Shown: positions 17,060-25,513 of the stretch, piece by piece
Layout of the letters: the number at the start of each line of letters is the position of its first letter
Numbering within the stretch: position 1 is the first letter of the stretch
NCBI GenBank assembly: GCA_041389725.1
Contig: JAWKRG010000007.1
Span: forward strand, 372,001-436,000
DNA length: 64,000 nucleotides
Direction of reading: 5' to 3'
From: Polyangiaceae bacterium
GTDB taxonomy: Bacteria > Myxococcota_A > Polyangia > Polyangiales > Polyangiaceae
Made by a program: the position numbers and the translations under genes
Notes under the pieces: generated by a model
What the model saw: the letters and a program-made list of their open reading frames with translations, nothing else
What the model was told of the DNA's origin: nothing
The model's database searches: none

Positions 17060-18229
17060 GCAGCTTTCGACGGCCCGAAGCACGAAGGGAACCTCGTCGA
17101 AGGCGTTGGGGTAGTGGGGAGAAAATCGCAATAGGCCGTCGGGCAGGGAACAGGACACGCCAGCCTTGCCCAGGGCCTGCTGCAAGTTCACTACGTCCAC
17201 GCCTGCCGGTGGATCGAATGACAGGATGCCGGAACGTTCTTCCGTGCGCTCACACCGACGACTGTGAAAGCCGAGGTCGATCATGCCGCGCTCGAGTCGA
17301 TCCAAGTAGGCTTGCACGTGGTCGTAAACGGCCTCGACGCCCAATTCGAGCAGCACACTCACGCTTGCATCGAGGGCAGCCGCGCCTAGGACGTTGGCGG
17401 CGCTTCCCTCCAGAAAGTCGACGCTCTGGCGCAGCGGGCGGTCGTAACGCAAATGCCCTGCGCCCTGAAACAGGAACTGGAGCGGATCTTCGTGGCTGAG
17501 CCAGCCGGCGACGATGGGGCGCAGGGCCGAGACACGACTGGGCGCCACGTAGACGAATCCCACGCCCTCCATTCCCATCAACCACTTCTGACTTCCGCAG
17601 GCCAGATAGTCGATCTGCAACTCCGTGACGTTCAGCGGCACGACCCCGGCTGCTTGGATCGCATCCACACAGAGTTCCGCGCCGTGTTCATGACAGAGGC
17701 GCGCCAGACGCGGCAGCGGCATGCGGTGCCCGGTCTGGAATTGGACGGCGCTCACACTCAGCAGGCGCAGGCCGCGTTCGAGCTCAGCCGAAAGCGCCTG
17801 CCACGCCGCATCGGGCTCGGTTCGAAAGGCGTCGGCGTCGAGCCACACCAACTGCAAACCGAAAAGCTCTGCCGCTCGCTGCCAGGGCGTGACGTTCGCC
17901 GGGAACTCGCCGCGCAGCAGCGCCACGCGGTCCCCGCGCTGCCAGGGAATGCAGAGCGCCAGATCCGTCAGACTGCGGGTGGTGCTCGCGGTCAGCGCGA
18001 GATTCGCCCCCGCACCCGCCCCAAGCAAGGTCGCCAGCTTCTCTTTCAGCCGGCCTCGTTGTTCCACCCAGTCGAAGACCGCACCCACGCCTCGACGTGC
18101 GTAGTCGCCCAGCACGCGGGTGACGGCGTCGGACACCTGCACACTGACCGGAGAGATGGCAGCGTGGTTCAGGTAGGCGCGCGCCTCCAACTGCGGAAAC
18201 GCCGAGCGATCGCCGAGACGCGGGTTCAT
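17054..18229 (-). CDS. Class V aminotransferase-fold PLP enzyme
   Basis: The ATG at 18229 (MNPRLGDRSAF) begins the family alignment. The open frame continues upstream but overlaps the next gene. The 391-residue enzyme shows YLNHAAISPVS near the N-terminus, ALTASTTRSLTDLAL, the cofactor Asp in ELCVDAIQAAG (Asp 189), and the Schiff-base Lys in CGSQKWLMGMEGVGF (Lys 215). The family holds cysteine desulfurases, isopenicillin N epimerase-like enzymes and kynureninase. The residues seen fit the epimerase/desulfurase-like branch, but no Cys active-site loop is obvious, so the reaction stays open. It lies 4 bases after the PEGA gene. Confidence 0.82.
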   Translation of the reverse strand: MNPRLGDRSAFPQLEARAYLNHAAISPVSVQVSDAVTRVLGDYARRGVGAVFDWVEQRGRLKEKLATLLGAGAGANLALTASTTRSLTDLALCIPWQRGDRVALLRGEFPANVTPWQRAAELFGLQLVWLDADAFRTEPDAAWQALSAELERGLRLLSVSAVQFQTGHRMPLPRLARLCHEHGAELCVDAIQAAGVVPLNVTELQIDYLACGSQKWLMGMEGVGFVYVAPSRVSALRPIVAGWLSHEDPLQFLFQGAGHLRYDRPLRQSVDFLEGSAANVLGAAALDASVSVLLELGVEAVYDHVQAYLDRLERGMIDLGFHSRRCERTEERSGILSFDPPAGVDVVNLQQALGKAGVSCSLPDGLLRFSPHYPNAFDEVPFVLRAVESCL

Positions 18230-18233
18230 GCTG

Positions 18234-19196
18234 CTAGAAGCGTCCGTGCAAACCGACGTGTCCGGGGCCGAGCACAGGCTGCAATTGCAGCGCGGACGCG
18301 TCCGCGTCGGGCGTCTTCTTCTCGTCACCGCTGGCCGTGAGCAGCAAGAAGGTGCCGAGGCCGAGTCCCACGCCACCCACGATGAACCCCGTCGTGGCGA
18401 TGTCCGCTTGGGTCTGGCCCTTGTCGTAGAGTTCGCGATCCGCCTCGCTGCAAACGCCGTTCTGGCAGGACTTGTCCAACTCGTTCTTCGTGGAGCGCGC
18501 AGCCAAGCCCATGGCCGTGCCGACGACCAGTCCGGCGCCACCCACCGCTAGGCTCACGTATCCCAGCGTGCGTTGCGTACTTCCGGAGCTTTCTTCCTCC
18601 AACTTCTTCTTCTTCTTCGGCGGCGGCGCGACCTTCTTCTCGACCAGCTCCACGCGAACGGATTTCGCATCCCCTTCGGCGAGTTCGAGGCTCTCCTCGA
18701 ACGGCTTGAAGCCCTCGGCATTCGCCTTGATGGTGTGGCTGCCCGGATTGACCGCGACGGGCTGGGTGCGCTCGGTCGCATCCAAGGACTCGTCGTCGAC
18801 CATCACTTCCCCAGAGAAGGTCTCAGGCAGCTCCAAGCTCACGGTGGGGATGCGCTTCTCGAGTGCCTTCAGACGTTTCTTTGCCGTGCGCTTCTGGACG
18901 TAGTTGATCTTCTTCTGTTCCAACACGATTCGCAGCTGTTCAGCAGACTCGATCAAGTGTCCGAGCTTTTCTTCTGCCCGCGCCAAGCCGATGCGCGCGT
19001 CCACGGACTCCGTCAGATCCACCGCCCGCTGAAAGGCTTCGCGCGCTGCTTCCCAATCCTGCTTCTTCTCGAAGCGCTTGCCTTCCTTCACTGCCTTCTT
19101 CGACAGCGTGACGTCGGCTTTGCTGGGCTTGGCAGAGACTGACCCCGACGCGAGGCATAGCGCCGCGCAGAGGAATAGGATGCGACTGCGGACCAC
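18234..19196 (-). CDS. TPR and PEGA-domain exported protein
   Basis: The start is taken as GTG at 19196, which gives a signal peptide (VVRSRILFLCAALCLASGSVSA). Residues about 30-105 are TPR-like helices (QDWEAAREAFQRAVDLTESV, IGLARAEEKLGHLIESAEQL). A PEGA-type beta domain follows (GEVMVDDESLD, AVNPGSHTIKANAEGFKPFE), then a Lys-rich linker (PPPKKKKKLEEE). Two Gly-rich membrane segments come last (YVSLAVGGAGLVVGTAMGLA and GFIVGGVGLGLGTFLLL). This architecture is frequent in Polyangiales and is thought to be a cell-envelope scaffold. It is divergent from the S46 peptidase. The aminotransferase follows closely. Confidence 0.8.
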   Translation of the reverse strand: MVRSRILFLCAALCLASGSVSAKPSKADVTLSKKAVKEGKRFEKKQDWEAAREAFQRAVDLTESVDARIGLARAEEKLGHLIESAEQLRIVLEQKKINYVQKRTAKKRLKALEKRIPTVSLELPETFSGEVMVDDESLDATERTQPVAVNPGSHTIKANAEGFKPFEESLELAEGDAKSVRVELVEKKVAPPPKKKKKLEEESSGSTQRTLGYVSLAVGGAGLVVGTAMGLAARSTKNELDKSCQNGVCSEADRELYDKGQTQADIATTGFIVGGVGLGLGTFLLLTASGDEKKTPDADASALQLQPVLGPGHVGLHGRF

Positions 19197-19317
19197 GAAA
19201 GCGATTGTCCCGCGTTTGAGCGGCCGAAGCAATCCGCGCCGCCTACACTCACCCACCCCTCTGCCCCAGATCGACGGGGGTTGCCTGGCCGCGCGGAGGC
19301 GAGCATTCTGCGCGCAG

Positions 19318-21699
19318 ATGCATCGGGGCCCCCGCGGAGCCGCAACCCAGGCGGTGCTATTGGCCGTGGCGCTTGGCGCGAGCGCGCTGCCCGCACACGC
19401 GGACGAAGGCCAATGGACGCCGGAGCAGCTGGACGAGCTCGGCACTCAATTCACCGCCTTGGGCATCCGACTTGCCCCGAAGCAGATCTGGAGTGCCGAA
19501 GGCGGCCTGGGTCACGCGGTTTTGAACATGTCTGGCTGCTCCGCGGCGTTCATTTCGCCGGACGGACTGATCGCCACCAACCACCACTGCGCCTACCGCG
19601 CCATCCAGAGCCAAAGCAGCAGCGAGCGCGACCTGCTGCAACTGGGCTTCGTGGCCAAGAAGCGCGAACAAGAGCTGGAAGCCAAAGGCGAAACCATCCG
19701 CGTGTTGGAGCGCATCTCGGACGTCACGGACACGATCAACAAGGCCGCGGCAGCCGCCAAAGACGACGGCGCGCGCTACGACGCCATCGAGCAGGCCAAG
19801 AAGAAGTTGGTGGCGGATTGTGAGAAGAAGTCCCCCGCCACGCGCTGCGAAGTGGAAAGCTTTTTTCTCGGCGCGACTTACCGCTTGTACGAGACGACGG
19901 AACTGAGAGATCTGCGCCTGGTCTACGCCCCGCCTCGAAGCATCGGCGAGTACGGCGGCGAGATCGACAACTGGATGTGGCCGCGACACTCTGGGGATTT
20001 CACCTTGTTGCGCGCCTACGTCGCCAAAGACGGCACGCCGGCGGAGTACGCAGCGAGCAACGTTCCCTACCGCTCGACGGACCACTTCAAGATCAGCGGC
20101 CAAGGCGTGATGCCCGGGGATGCCGTGATGGTGATGGGCTACCCGCGCCAGACCATGCGCCACCTGCCAGCGCCAGAGATGCAGCGCCAGGTGGAACAGG
20201 TGCTTCCCGGAATCGTCGACCTCTACGGCGAGTGGCTGAAATTGCTCGACGCCCAATCGGCGCGCTCCAAGGACGTGGCGATCAAGGTCGCCGCCTTGAA
20301 GAAGGGCTTGGCCAATCGTCACAAGAACGCTCGCGGCATGCTCGAGGGCATTCGCGTGATGGGGCTAGGAGCGCGGCGCAACAAGGAACGCGACAAGCTG
20401 CAAACTCTGGCGAAGACCAAGGCCCAGTACGCAAAGCCGTTGGAAGAGTTGGCGAGCCTGGCGGATGAAGCGCGCCGCTCGGCACCGCGCGAGCTGTTGC
20501 TGCACTCTGCGCAACGGGGAACCAACCTGCTGTCCCTCGCCGTGGACCTGGCGCGACTAGCAGAGCAGCGCGCGAAGCCCGATCTCGAGCGTCTGCCCGG
20601 CTACCAGGAGCGCGACTTGCCGGACTTGTGGCAGAGCCTCTTGCGACGAATGCGCAACTTCGACGCGGGCGTCGAAGCGGAAATCATCGCGAGCCTCGTG
20701 GTGCGCGCGCACGCGCTCCCCGGCGAGCAGAAACCGACTTCTTTGCAGGCACTTGGCGCGGCAACCGCCAAACGCGACGCGGTAGCCAAGGGGCTCCTCG
20801 GGCGCCTCAAGACCTCGCAATTGTCCAAGGAAGCGCGGGTGAAGCAGCTGTTCGAAGCAGAGCCGGGACAGCTCGCCAAATTCGCCGACCCAGTGCTCGA
20901 CTGGGGACGCAAGGTGGCGGCGGATCTGGACGCAGCGGAGCGCGACGAGCATCGCCGGGAAGGCGCGCTGAGCCGTCTGGGTCCGACCTACTTCGCGGCG
21001 CTGCGCGAAATCCGGCCGGGTCCGCTGTACCCCGACGCGAACGGCACGCTGCGCATCAGCTTGGCAAAGGTCCAGGGCTACGCGCCCAAGGACGGGCTCG
21101 TCGCCACGCCACAGACGACCCTCAGCGGCGCGATCGCCAAGCATACTGGCACCTTTCCCTTCGAGCTACCCGCGGCGGTACTGGAGAAAGCACCCGCTGC
21201 GAAGAACTCCTTCTGGGCCGATCCCGCCTTGGGCGATCTGCCACTTTGCTTTCTCTCCAACGCCGACACCACTGGAGGCAACTCGGGCAGCCCCGTGCTC
21301 AACGCGCGCGGTGAACTGGTCGCCCTCAACTTCGATCGCGTGTGGGAGAACATCGCGGGCGACTACGGCTACAGCAACGAGCGCTCGCGCAACATCTCCG
21401 TCGACATTCGCTACCTGCTCTGGCTGCTGGACCGAGTCGAAGACGCCGGTGCGCTGCTACGCGAAATGGGTGTGGCCCAATACCGCGAGGCGGGCGCGCG
21501 TCGGTCCCGAGTGGAGAGCGCTCATCGGCCCAAGACCGCGCCGAGTCCGCCCAAGCCGAAGTCGTCGAGTGGTTGCGCCCTGAGCGAAGCGCGGCCGCCG
21601 TCATCCACGACGACGTTGGGCGGCATGAGCTGGCCGTGGCTGATGGCTGCTTTTCTAGCGGCGAAACGCCGCCGGCTACGCAAAACCCTGAAAACCTGA
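19318..21699 (+). CDS. S46-family dipeptidyl peptidase with MYXO-CTERM-like tail
   Basis: The ATG at 19318 starts a signal peptide (AVLLAVALGASALPAHA). The 793-residue enzyme carries the S46 catalytic triad. His 90 lies in LIATNHHCAY, Asp 217 in GGEIDNWMWPRHSGDF, and Ser 656 in TTGGNSGSPVLN, followed by LVALNFDRVWE. S46 enzymes (DPP7, DPP11) remove dipeptides from the N-terminus of peptides in the periplasm. The last 40 residues hold a Cys, a short hydrophobic stretch (MSWPWLMAAFLAA) and an Arg/Lys-rich end (KRRRLRKTLK). This is the build of a MYXO-CTERM sorting tail, which is not usual for S46. It may therefore be displayed on the surface. Confidence 0.88.
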   Translation: MHRGPRGAATQAVLLAVALGASALPAHADEGQWTPEQLDELGTQFTALGIRLAPKQIWSAEGGLGHAVLNMSGCSAAFISPDGLIATNHHCAYRAIQSQSSSERDLLQLGFVAKKREQELEAKGETIRVLERISDVTDTINKAAAAAKDDGARYDAIEQAKKKLVADCEKKSPATRCEVESFFLGATYRLYETTELRDLRLVYAPPRSIGEYGGEIDNWMWPRHSGDFTLLRAYVAKDGTPAEYAASNVPYRSTDHFKISGQGVMPGDAVMVMGYPRQTMRHLPAPEMQRQVEQVLPGIVDLYGEWLKLLDAQSARSKDVAIKVAALKKGLANRHKNARGMLEGIRVMGLGARRNKERDKLQTLAKTKAQYAKPLEELASLADEARRSAPRELLLHSAQRGTNLLSLAVDLARLAEQRAKPDLERLPGYQERDLPDLWQSLLRRMRNFDAGVEAEIIASLVVRAHALPGEQKPTSLQALGAATAKRDAVAKGLLGRLKTSQLSKEARVKQLFEAEPGQLAKFADPVLDWGRKVAADLDAAERDEHRREGALSRLGPTYFAALREIRPGPLYPDANGTLRISLAKVQGYAPKDGLVATPQTTLSGAIAKHTGTFPFELPAAVLEKAPAAKNSFWADPALGDLPLCFLSNADTTGGNSGSPVLNARGELVALNFDRVWENIAGDYGYSNERSRNISVDIRYLLWLLDRVEDAGALLREMGVAQYREAGARRSRVESAHRPKTAPSPPKPKSSSGCALSEARPPSSTTTLGGMSWPWLMAAFLAAKRRRLRKTLKT

Positions 21700-21774
21700 C
21701 ACGGCTGCGCGCGCGTCCACTGCTTTTCTGTTCACAAGGCCGATCCTGGATGCTACGCATGTGGGCGATTTCAC

Positions 21775-24477
21775 ATGAAAAAGCCCTCCAGCGCGTCCCC
21801 GCGCCGCTCCGCCAGCACGCGTAGCCAGTCCAAGTCCCGCACGCCCTCCAAGAAACGGAGCGCACCGAGTTCGCGCACCAAGGCGCGCGGCAGTGCAGCC
21901 GCGAAGCCCGCGCGCACGAGCACAAAGGCGAGGACATCCAGCGCCAAGGCGAAGACGAAGGCGAAGACGAAGACGAAGGCGAAGATAGCCGCCGCCTCGA
22001 AGACCAAGACGCGCGCGACGGCGAAGACGAAGGCCAAGGCGAAGACGAAGTCACGCGCGACTGCGAAGACGACGACCAAGGCGACGACGAAGTCGCGCAC
22101 CGCCACGAATCGCGCAGCCACGAAGTCGGGCACCGCCACGAATCGCGCAGTCACGAAGTCGCGCACCGCCACAAAGGCTCGCACCGTCACGAAGACTCGC
22201 GCGAAGGCAAAGACGAAGACTCGCGCCGCGTCGAAGACTCGAACGACAGCGAGGACGACGAAAGCGCCCGCGACTACGAGGACCAGGACGCGTGCAACTG
22301 CGAAGCCTCGTGCTGTCGCCAAGACGCGCACGACCTCCAAGCGACCCGCCGCCGCCAAGACGCGCGCGAACGCCAAACGACCCGCCGCCGCCAAGACGCG
22401 CACGACGACCAAGCGACGCGCAGCCACCAAGCCCAAGACGGTGCGTGCGCGTGCAGTCGCCAAACCGAAGACGGCGCGCAATCCCGCGCGCGCGAACGTG
22501 AAGACCACGGCAAAACGTGCGACGAAAGCGACGGCCCGCAGCACGAGTCGAGCCGCTTGGGGGAAGCGTGCACCCGTCACGACGATAGCCAACGCAGCCA
22601 AGCGCGTGACACCGGCCAAGGCAGCTTCCAAGCGCGTGACCGCCCTGCCCCAACGCCCGGCGCAACCTTCGCCGTCACCGGCTTTGGACACTGCCGCGAG
22701 TCAGCCCGCGGCATCCGCGACGCAGCTCCCTGCCGCCGCTTCGCTCACGGTGGCAGACAGCCATCGCCCGGCGGTGCGCGTGGGACGCTTGCCGCCTCGC
22801 GAGTCGACGCGTGCCCCGCTACCGGTCCGCGCTCCGCGTGCCATCGACGACGGCGTTTGGCAGTCGGCGCAGGAACTAGCCGGCCGGCTCGGCGCCTCCA
22901 ACCTCACCGAGACGCAACGACGAATCCTGAGCGCCAGCTTGTCGGGGCACGACGTGCTTGCGTGCTTGGCCGCGGGCGGAGGCAAGTCCACCAGTGGCGC
23001 CCTAGCCGCAGCTCTCTGCGACGGCGTCGCGGTAGTGCTATCGCCGAGCGCGCGCCTCGCTCGCGAACAGCAGGCACGACTCGAGCACCGACGACTGCCT
23101 TGCGTCCGTTTGGATCCCAATGCCAGCGAAGCCGAGCAAAGCAAGATCTGCTCGGAGTTGGCCAAGGACTCCTCGCTGCTGTTGCTGTCCACTCCCGGGG
23201 CTCTCGCTGGCGCCCCTCGCGTGCGCGAAGCGCTGCGCAAGCGCGGAGTCACGCTCTGCGTGTTGGAAGAAGCCCAAGCCCTGGCCGAAGCGAGTGATGC
23301 GGTTTGCCCTTCCTTGGCGGTATGGCGACGACTGCTGACGGAGCTCGGCCGCCCGCGGGTACTAGCCCTGCTCTCCCCTTCGACCTTTGCGGTTCGCCGC
23401 CAGGTGCAGGAGTACTTGGAGCTGAGCGAACCCGCCGTGATCGAGGGCGGCCCCATCCGCGACAACGTGATCCTCGAGTTCCACCGTCTGACCGGCGACG
23501 CGCGCAAGCGCGCCTTTTCGGGGCTATTGCAGAGCCTGCGCCGTCCTGGATTGGTGCTGGCACAGACCCCTCGCGAAGTGGAAGAGGTCTACGGCCTGCT
23601 CGCTGCGGCGCGCATTCCTGCTCACCGCTACCACGCGGAGCTATCGCCAGCCGAACGCCTCGGCGAGCAGCTGAACTTCATGCTGCCCGGACGAAAGACG
23701 GTGATGGTCGCGCAGAGCGCCTTCGCGCCCTCCACGGGCGTCGCGGGCATCGACGACGAGCGACTGCTGGACGGAGCGCCGCGCGGCTTCGGACTCGGCC
23801 TGGACAAGCGCGATCTGCGCTTCCTGGTGCATTGGGGCGCGCCGGCAACCGTGGAGCAGCTCGTTCGCGAAGTCGGCGCGGTCGGTCGCGACGGAGACGA
23901 AGCGCGGGCCATCGTCTACTGCGACGAGGGCGACAGCAACCGCAACGGCGCGCTGCTCATGCGTTATCGCCTGCATCCGCCGCACGCCAGCAACGTGGCG
24001 GATGCGCTGGACGGCCAAGCGCTCGAATCCCGACGCACGACCGTGGAAGCGCTCGCCCTCGAAACCGGACTGTCTCTCTCCACCTTGGAGAGTTGGGGCG
24101 CCGTCTTCGAAGCCGCTGGCGTCCTGCGCGTTCACGCGGGGTGGGTGGAAGCGTTGGTCTCCATGCGCGACGTGGCAGAGTGCGCAACGGAAGTTGCCTC
24201 GCGCCTGTGGCGCTTGCAGCGCGAAGATAGTCGACGCCTGAGCGCCATGCGCGACGTGATGCTGGACTCGGGTTGCCCGCGGGCTGCCGTCGAGCGTGCC
24301 TTGGGCAGCCGTTCCACGCCCTGCGGTCGCTGCGCCAATTGCCGCCGAGGACTGCCCGCCGCTCCGGTGCGACGTCCAGCCGCGCAGACCTTCAGCATCA
24401 CCCACGCCGACGCAGAGCCCGAGCGCGCGCCGGCGCTCAGCGCCAAGGTTTCAGAGCTCGCCTTCGGCCGTTCGTAA
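21775..24477 (+). CDS. RecQ-like helicase-fold protein with histone H1-like tail
   Basis: The protein is 900 residues long. Residues 1-295 are a Lys/Ala/Thr/Arg tail with repeats such as KTKAKAKTKSRATAKT, like histone H1. Residues about 360-880 resemble RecQ. They hold the Q-motif region NLTETQRRILSASLSG, a Walker A ACLAAGGGKSTSG (Lys 404), and LCVLEEAQALAE (496-505) where DEAH is expected. The second RecA-like lobe has LVHWGAPATVEQLVREVGAVGRDG, which matches the RecQ QExGRxGRDG region. A zinc-binding end CGRCANCRRG closes the homology. The changed Walker B makes ATP hydrolysis doubtful. A role in binding or organising DNA at repair sites is inferred. Confidence 0.8.
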   Translation: MKKPSSASPRRSASTRSQSKSRTPSKKRSAPSSRTKARGSAAAKPARTSTKARTSSAKAKTKAKTKTKAKIAAASKTKTRATAKTKAKAKTKSRATAKTTTKATTKSRTATNRAATKSGTATNRAVTKSRTATKARTVTKTRAKAKTKTRAASKTRTTARTTKAPATTRTRTRATAKPRAVAKTRTTSKRPAAAKTRANAKRPAAAKTRTTTKRRAATKPKTVRARAVAKPKTARNPARANVKTTAKRATKATARSTSRAAWGKRAPVTTIANAAKRVTPAKAASKRVTALPQRPAQPSPSPALDTAASQPAASATQLPAAASLTVADSHRPAVRVGRLPPRESTRAPLPVRAPRAIDDGVWQSAQELAGRLGASNLTETQRRILSASLSGHDVLACLAAGGGKSTSGALAAALCDGVAVVLSPSARLAREQQARLEHRRLPCVRLDPNASEAEQSKICSELAKDSSLLLLSTPGALAGAPRVREALRKRGVTLCVLEEAQALAEASDAVCPSLAVWRRLLTELGRPRVLALLSPSTFAVRRQVQEYLELSEPAVIEGGPIRDNVILEFHRLTGDARKRAFSGLLQSLRRPGLVLAQTPREVEEVYGLLAAARIPAHRYHAELSPAERLGEQLNFMLPGRKTVMVAQSAFAPSTGVAGIDDERLLDGAPRGFGLGLDKRDLRFLVHWGAPATVEQLVREVGAVGRDGDEARAIVYCDEGDSNRNGALLMRYRLHPPHASNVADALDGQALESRRTTVEALALETGLSLSTLESWGAVFEAAGVLRVHAGWVEALVSMRDVAECATEVASRLWRLQREDSRRLSAMRDVMLDSGCPRAAVERALGSRSTPCGRCANCRRGLPAAPVRRPAAQTFSITHADAEPERAPALSAKVSELAFGRS

Positions 24478-24478
24478 G

Positions 24479-25468
24479 TCAGGCGCGCCGTGGTAGTGCG
24501 TGGCTGAGGCCGCGCTGCAACAGGGTTTCCACCGCGTGCGCAACGGGATCCGGCCCGGGCTTGCCTGCGACGCGCCGCAGCGCATGTTGGTAGGCAGGAA
24601 CGGTGCGCGTTCGCAGCGGCAGTCGGGGATAGGTGCGTCTCAGCAGCGCCAGCACCGCACGATACGCACGCGCGTGGCGCGCGCTGAAGCGCAGCCCAAA
24701 CGCCTCGCGCAGCCGAGGCGGCAAAGAGCCTGCGGTCATCAGTTTCAGCAGCGCCAGTGCTGGCGCGACGCTGCGTGTCGGCGGGCGAAACAGAAACGAC
24801 GCGATCTCGCGCGCCGGTCGCCCCACGCTGATGCGTGGTGACTCCAACATCCTCGCCATGTACGCCTCGAACGCGACGAAGTCCCCAGGCATGACCTCGT
24901 CGGGAATGCCGAACAGTCGCGCGAAGCGCTTGCTCTCCCCGTAGTACGCCTCGAGCTGACGACGCGGCAAAGGCCCCAACACCGCTTGATGAAACAAGAG
25001 CCCCGAGTCGATCAACGTGGCGTGAACCCAGAACAGCCCCTCGGGATCATTGGCGGCGTAGGGCGTGCCCGCGCGCAGATCGCCGACATCCTCGTCGATG
25101 GTCCCGACGATACGCGTGTGCATGGTGTGGACGCGCCGCGCCGACGCCAGAGCGTGATTCAAGTCGCCGAACACCATCGCGTAGACGTTGTTGAAGGTGC
25201 GCTGGAAGCGGCCGAGGGGGTCCGTCTTCGTCTTGGAGTGCTGATCCACGGCGTGAGCGACGTAGGGATGCGCGAGCTGCAGCAGCGCCGCGCGTCCACC
25301 TCCGAGGAACAGCGCCGATTCGCGATCGATGCGCCAGCTGGCGCTGCTGGGACCGAAGACGCCGTGCTCCGGGCTTTCCACCTCGGCCACGAGGCGAGCC
25401 AGCTGCCGTTCCAGCGCTTCTCGGCTGACCTCGCGCTCGGAGTGACTGGGTTTTACGCCGCTGGCCAA
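24479..25468 (-). CDS. DUF2236 (MpaB-like oxygenase family) protein
   Basis: The conserved part has FGPSSASWRIDRESALFLGG, LLQLAHPYVAHAVDQHS, the block RFQRTFNNVYAMVFGD, then VHTMHTRIVGTI and WVHATLIDSGLLF. These are hallmarks of DUF2236/MpaB proteins, some of which are heme-dependent oxygenases (latex-clearing protein relatives). His residues in HPYVAH and WVHATL could hold the cofactor. The start is uncertain. No ATG lies at the domain boundary, TTG at 25468 leaves room for the divergent CHAD gene, and GTG at 25390 or 25378 is also possible. The substrate is unknown. Confidence 0.72.
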   Translation of the reverse strand: MASGVKPSHSEREVSREALERQLARLVAEVESPEHGVFGPSSASWRIDRESALFLGGGRAALLQLAHPYVAHAVDQHSKTKTDPLGRFQRTFNNVYAMVFGDLNHALASARRVHTMHTRIVGTIDEDVGDLRAGTPYAANDPEGLFWVHATLIDSGLLFHQAVLGPLPRRQLEAYYGESKRFARLFGIPDEVMPGDFVAFEAYMARMLESPRISVGRPAREIASFLFRPPTRSVAPALALLKLMTAGSLPPRLREAFGLRFSARHARAYRAVLALLRRTYPRLPLRTRTVPAYQHALRRVAGKPGPDPVAHAVETLLQRGLSHALPRRA

Positions 25469-25513
25469 GACGAGTATTTGTCCCACCGCGCGCCGGTCCG
25501 CGCAAGACGCCCG

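Noticed and set aside
21840..22560. Dense short repeats resembling a CRISPR or satellite array
   Set aside because: They are codon repeats for Lys/Ala/Thr/Arg within one open frame. There are no regular spacers and no cas genes.
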